From NCBI GenBank assembly GCA_015222595.1, contig JADFVP010000051.1:1-8192 (forward strand): a stretch of DNA of 8,192 nucleotides, read 5' to 3'. Source of the stretch: Pseudomonadota bacterium. GTDB taxonomy: Bacteria > Desulfobacterota > GWC2-55-46 > JADFVP01. Of the stretch, positions 6,844 through 8,192 are shown one piece after another. Under the pieces are notes generated by a model that searched no databases, was not told where the DNA came from, and was given only the letters and a program-made list of their open reading frames with translations. Position 1 is the stretch's first letter, and each line of letters begins with the position of its first letter. The translations under genes and the position numbers were made by a program.

Positions 6844-6968
6844 TTTTACGCCCCGTAGGTGCTCATCTGCGTTGTCAGGGCTTCAGATTTTAATCCTCAC
6901 ATACTGTCAGTATGCTGCGGTTAAAGTCCTCGCCCTTCCTAGCACCTGTTGCACCTAGGAACGTAAAA
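6844..6968 (+). repeat. Structured intergenic hairpin repeat, copy 2 (after hdrA)
   Basis: A ~125-bp imperfect inverted repeat begins 2 nt after the hdrA stop. Pairing from the outside inward: TTTTACG (6844-6850) with CGTAAAA (6962-6968); AGGTGCT (6857-6863) with AGCACCT (6941-6947); GGGC (6878-6881) with GCCC (6932-6935); GATTTTAA (6886-6893) with TTAAAGTC (6921-6928), including one G-T pair; CATACT (6900-6905) with AGTATG (6909-6914). Core words match copy 1, while the outer and middle stems differ in sequence but still pair. It lacks a terminal T tract. Confidence 0.8.
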
Positions 6969-6984
6969 AGAGGGTGCCGAAATT

Positions 6985-7013
6985 TTTACAAACTTCGCCT
7001 CTCCTGATATATG
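6985..7013 (+). promoter_or_regulatory. Candidate promoter for mvhD and the FrhB-like gene
   Basis: TTTACA (6985-6990, 5/6 match to the -35 consensus) lies 17 nt before TATATG (7008-7013, 4/6 match to the -10). It sits just after hairpin repeat copy 2 and about 110 nt upstream of the mvhD ATG. If used, mvhD and the FrhB-like gene could be transcribed independently of hdrA. Support is by consensus only. Confidence 0.35.
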
Positions 7014-7124
7014 AAGCATCTATGAACGCGAAAAGAAGAGTCCCGGGCGGTTATCCGAACGGTTACGAATACTGACTAACAGCAACTTTATTATCTGAAT
7101 TAACAGAACGGAAAAGAGCTAACA

Positions 7125-7601
7125 ATGTCAGAAGAAGCTAAGATGGAGAGCACCAGCAGTTTCGAGCCGAAGATAATGGCCTTCGTCTGCAACTGGTGCA
7201 CTTATGCCGGGGCCGACCTTGCGGGAACCTCGCGCATGGAGTACCGCCCGAACGTCCGCATTGTAAAGCTGCCGTGCACCGGGCGCATAGACCCGCTCTT
7301 TATAATCAAGGCATTCGAAAACGGTGCCGACGGAGTTCTGGTGTCGGGCTGCCACCCCGGAGACTGCCACTACACCACAGGCAACTACCACGCACGCAGG
7401 CGCTGGATAGCCTTTAAAGACCTGCTCGACTTTACGGGCATCGACATGAACCGCGTCCACTTCTCGTGGGTATCGGCCTCCGAGGCGATAAAGTGGGTCG
7501 AGCTTATCAACAACGTGACGGACGAGATATCCGCCATGGGTCCTTTCATGGACTTCAAGGCGCTCAACAGAGGAAAACCGGAATCTAACGAAGAAAAGTA
7601 G
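7125..7601 (+). CDS. mvhD: MvhD-like hydrogenase/Hdr electron-transfer iron-sulfur subunit
   Basis: Small [2Fe-2S] protein that passes electrons from a hydrogenase or other dehydrogenase into HdrA. At 158 aa it is slightly longer than typical MvhD, owing to a hydrophilic N-terminal tail (1-15) and a charged C-terminus. Family landmarks are FVCNWCTYAGADLAG (20-34; C22, C25), LPCTGRIDP (49-57; C51), and SGCHPGDCHYTTGNYHARRR (74-93; C76, C81). The ATG at 7125 has a modest AAAGAG ribosome binding site 7 nt upstream; M7 is an alternative start. It follows hdrA as in many bacterial hdrA-mvhD pairs, but no MvhA or MvhG hydrogenase subunit lies in view, so its electron donor must be another protein. 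The FrhB-like product encoded next is the nearest candidate. Confidence 0.93.
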   Translation: MSEEAKMESTSSFEPKIMAFVCNWCTYAGADLAGTSRMEYRPNVRIVKLPCTGRIDPLFIIKAFENGADGVLVSGCHPGDCHYTTGNYHARRRWIAFKDLLDFTGIDMNRVHFSWVSASEAIKWVELINNVTDEISAMGPFMDFKALNRGKPESNEEK

Positions 7602-7631
7602 CCCGGAACATCTTTGAGAATATGTATAAAT

Positions 7632-7655
7632 AACAGAAGAGCTACCTCTTCTGTT
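7632..7655 (+). terminator. Strong hairpin between mvhD and the FrhB-like gene (attenuator or weak terminator)
   Basis: AACAGAAGAG (7632-7641) and CTCTTCTGTT (7646-7655) form a perfect 10-bp stem with a CTAC loop, 30 nt after the mvhD stop. Only a few T residues follow (TTTC), so termination is likely partial or absent. It ends 10 nt before the upstream ATG and 19 nt before the preferred start of the next gene, so it may instead limit readthrough or modulate ribosome loading. Confidence 0.5.
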
Positions 7656-7674
7656 TCTAATAACGATGGATAAT

Positions 7675-8192
7675 ATGGAAAACGAACTTAGAGCAAAAGC
7701 AAAAGAGCTGTTGGAATCCGGAGATGTAGCGGTCGTTATCGGCTACGGCTACAACCGCAAGAAGACGCGCGTAACGCCGGTCTTCATAACCGACCCGGCT
7801 GAGACCGACAAGCTCGTCTTCAATGCGCTGTGCGTAAACAACCTCTCTATCTACCTGACCCGCAAGTACCGCGACGTACAGAAGATAGGCCGCCCGGCAA
7901 TAGTAGCCAAGGGCTGCGACATAAAGAACATTGTGGTGCTCATCACCGAGGGGCAGGTAAAACGCGAAGATGTGCACATTATCGGCGTAACCTGTGAAGG
8001 CGTAGCGTATAAACAAGAGCTTTTAAAAGAAGAGCTGGTCCCGGAGATCATGCCGGTTAAGTGCCATAACTGCGACGTGCGGAACCCGCATATATCAGAT
8101 ACCATAGTTGGCGAAAAGAGCGACTTTACGCCGCCCGAAGAGCCAACGGGAATGGTCTTCGACAAGATAAAGCAGATAGACGCAATGAGCCC
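7675..8192 (+). CDS. FrhB-like (F420 hydrogenase/dehydrogenase beta-type) iron-sulfur protein, N-terminal part, cut by the window edge
   Basis: The reading frame stays open to the last base (172 codons plus 2 nt). The visible segment has an alpha/beta start (KELLESGDVAVVIGYG, 10-25), then PVFITDP, LCVNNLSIYLTRKY (52-65), AIVAKGCDIKNIVVLI (75-90), REDVHIIGVTCEGV (97-110), and C130-H-N-C133. This pattern resembles the FrhB/FdhB-related proteins that often accompany hdrA-mvhD in anaerobic bacteria and carry a ferredoxin-type CxxCxxxCP motif further on. That C-terminal part is outside the window. A likely role is delivering electrons from a dehydrogenase to MvhD-HdrA; whether it binds FAD or F420 cannot be seen. 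The start at 7675 is preferred because MENELRAKAKELLESG fits the family; the ATG at 7666 is in frame, 9 nt upstream. Neither has a good ribosome binding site. Confidence 0.7.
   Translation, partial: MENELRAKAKELLESGDVAVVIGYGYNRKKTRVTPVFITDPAETDKLVFNALCVNNLSIYLTRKYRDVQKIGRPAIVAKGCDIKNIVVLITEGQVKREDVHIIGVTCEGVAYKQELLKEELVPEIMPVKCHNCDVRNPHISDTIVGEKSDFTPPEEPTGMVFDKIKQIDAMS

Noticed and set aside
7022..7075. 17-codon ORF (MNAKRRVPGGYPNGYEY) upstream of mvhD
   Set aside because: It could be a leader peptide, but there is no ribosome binding site at a suitable distance. It has no run of a single amino acid and no attenuator hairpin after it. Chance is the simpler explanation.

Overview
The window reads as bacterial chromosome from an anaerobe. 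A tRNA-Pro gene lies on the minus strand at the left edge. It is followed by about 0.6 kb without a supportable gene, then eight co-directional plus-strand genes to the right edge: malate dehydrogenase (mdh), the alpha and beta subunits of a two-subunit class I Fe-S fumarase, HdrC, HdrB, HdrA, MvhD, and the N-terminal part of an FrhB-like iron-sulfur protein that runs off the window. The oxygen-sensitive fumarase and the cysteine-rich Hdr/MvhD set point to an obligate anaerobe. The gene content would suit a sulfate-reducing, syntrophic or related Desulfobacterota-like bacterium, but the taxon is an inference. Isoleucine is written mostly as ATA (10 of 13 Ile codons in the fumarase beta gene), an unusual habit for such GC-rich reading frames.

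Layout. 14-136 holds a terminator and tRNA-Pro(TGG), minus strand. 137-749 is non-coding, with a candidate tRNA promoter and a striking promoter/palindrome cluster near 368-403. 750-3237 holds mdh and the fumarase pair: fumarate <-> malate <-> oxaloacetate. 3268-7601 holds hdrC, hdrB, hdrA and mvhD, the soluble heterodisulfide-reductase-type module. In known systems HdrA performs flavin-based electron bifurcation, HdrB/HdrC reduce a disulfide or related acceptor, and MvhD carries electrons in. From 7675 onward is the FrhB-like protein, a candidate electron-input subunit.

How the genes may work together. No hydrogenase large or small subunit is present, so the electron source for the Hdr module is not an adjacent MvhAG. 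The FrhB-like protein, or partners beyond the edge, may supply it. Placement beside Mdh and fumarase suggests, but does not prove, that the C4-dicarboxylate segment of the TCA cycle (oxidative or reductive) and bifurcation are expressed together.

The most unusual non-coding feature is a pair of related ~125-bp imperfect hairpins. Each begins 2 nt after a stop codon, one behind hdrC and one behind hdrA. Their core sequence is shared while several stem sequences differ with pairing preserved. They look like copies of a structured intergenic repeat family.
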